Shown: positions 63,417 through 64,000 of the stretch, one piece after another
Position numbering within the stretch: position 1 is the stretch's first letter
How the letters are laid out: every line of letters starts with the position of its first letter
NCBI GenBank assembly: GCA_013399855.1
Contig: VXAY01000710.1
Span: 1,087,337-1,151,336 of the forward strand
DNA length: 64,000 nucleotides
From: Oxyruncus cristatus
Taxonomy: Eukaryota > Chordata > Aves > Passeriformes > Cotingidae
Direction of reading: 5' to 3'
The notes under the pieces: generated by a model
What the model saw: only the letters and a program-made list of their open reading frames with translations
The model's database searches: none
What the model was told of the DNA's origin: nothing
Program-made: the position numbers and the translations under genes

Positions 63417-64000
63417 CTAAGAGAAGAAAATATGGAAAAGCATTATAGGAGGAAGACAACATCACAGAGCCCAAACAACTACATTGCAGAAAACTGACAT
63501 GAAGTTGTGTCAAGGGAGGTTTAGGGTGGATATTAGGGATAAGCCTGTTCCATTCCCCCACTCAGAGGGTGGTTGGGGACTGCAACAGGCTCCCCAGGGA
63601 AGTGGTCACAGCACCAAGCCTGACAGAGTTCAAGAAGCATTTTGACAACACTCTCAGGCACATGGTGTGTTTCTTGGGGTGTCCTGTGCAGGGCCAGGAT
63701 TTGGACTTCAATGATCCTTTTTGGTCCCTTTCAGCTTAAGATATTCTATGATTCTAGCTGTTATTTTCAAGAAAGGTACAAAAAGTCACATGACAAAAAA
63801 GTTGTTTTGGAAAATAAATTAACATTATTAACATAGTAAGTCAACAGAATTTGAGCTTTTCTAGTAAAATATTTTTTCCTTCCAAGATGAAAGGATTTTC
63901 CCCAATTTTTTAATACACCTCTTATCTTCAATTGCTTCTTTCTGGTCCAAAATTTTGACTGAAAATAAAATGCACAATATCATGTGCAGGAAAAGATACA
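63417..64000 (-). other. ACTC1: ACTC1 intron (partial), no further exon seen
   Basis: Both strands were read for the first coding exon (residues 1-43) and nothing matches. The interval holds a plus-strand CR1 fragment (about 63510-63755) and AT-rich sequence. The intron therefore continues past the window edge. Confidence 0.8.
63510..63756 (+). mobile_element. CR1 LINE fragment in an ACTC1 intron
   Basis: Shares long stretches with the CR1 copy at 27520-28070, such as caggctccccagggaagtgg and caccaagcctgacagag, and ends in tatgattct at about 63747-63755. It is inserted antisense to ACTC1 in the intron upstream of the residue 44-151 exon. The high similarity suggests both copies belong to the same subfamily. 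Confidence 0.9.

Overview
The window looks like a piece of bird chromosome. Evidence seen: spliced vertebrate genes with GT-AG introns, AT-rich non-coding sequence, one sharp GC-rich promoter island, and several CR1 LINE copies whose 3' ends carry the ATGATTCT-type repeat typical of birds and other sauropsids. LTR elements of the kind I associate with birds are also present. I cannot name the species. Turtle or crocodile is not strictly excluded by CR1 alone, but the LTRs and compactness favour a bird.

Two genes are supported, both on the minus strand. GJD2 (connexin 36, the electrical-synapse gap-junction protein) is complete: coding exon 1 at 36873-36943, a 523-bp GC-rich intron, and coding exon 2 at 35506-36349, giving 304 residues. 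ACTC1 (cardiac alpha-actin) enters from the right edge. Coding exons 3 to 7 at 63092-63416, 62278-62439, 61974-62165, 60560-60741 and 60058-60201 encode residues 44-377. The first coding exon (residues 1-43) and the promoter lie beyond base 64000. GJD2 and ACTC1 are also neighbours in the same orientation in mammals (human 15q14), so synteny supports both calls.

Layout: 1-35.5 kb is non-coding DNA downstream of GJD2, with a long CR1 copy (8.84-9.77 kb), a probable old LTR (about 24.6-25.5 kb) and a tail-to-tail CR1 pair (27.5-28.2 kb). From 35.5 to 38.2 kb lie GJD2 and its CpG-rich promoter, broken by a 519-base assembly gap. From 38.2 to 59.9 kb is the GJD2-ACTC1 intergenic interval. It holds a decayed ERVL-like provirus fragment with its 3' LTR (44.6-46.7 kb), another ERVL-type LTR (50.25-51.0 kb) and a short CR1. 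From 59.9 to 64 kb is ACTC1, with CR1 fragments in two introns.

I found no tRNA, rRNA, CRISPR array or prokaryote-like operon. The two genes do not share a pathway; they are simply linked. I found no convincing undescribed system. The most useful second-look items are an overlapping upstream ORF at the GJD2 start, a compact REST-like site and a perfect hairpin in GJD2 intron 1, the ERV deletion bounded by an intact target-site duplication, and an atypical splice acceptor in ACTC1.
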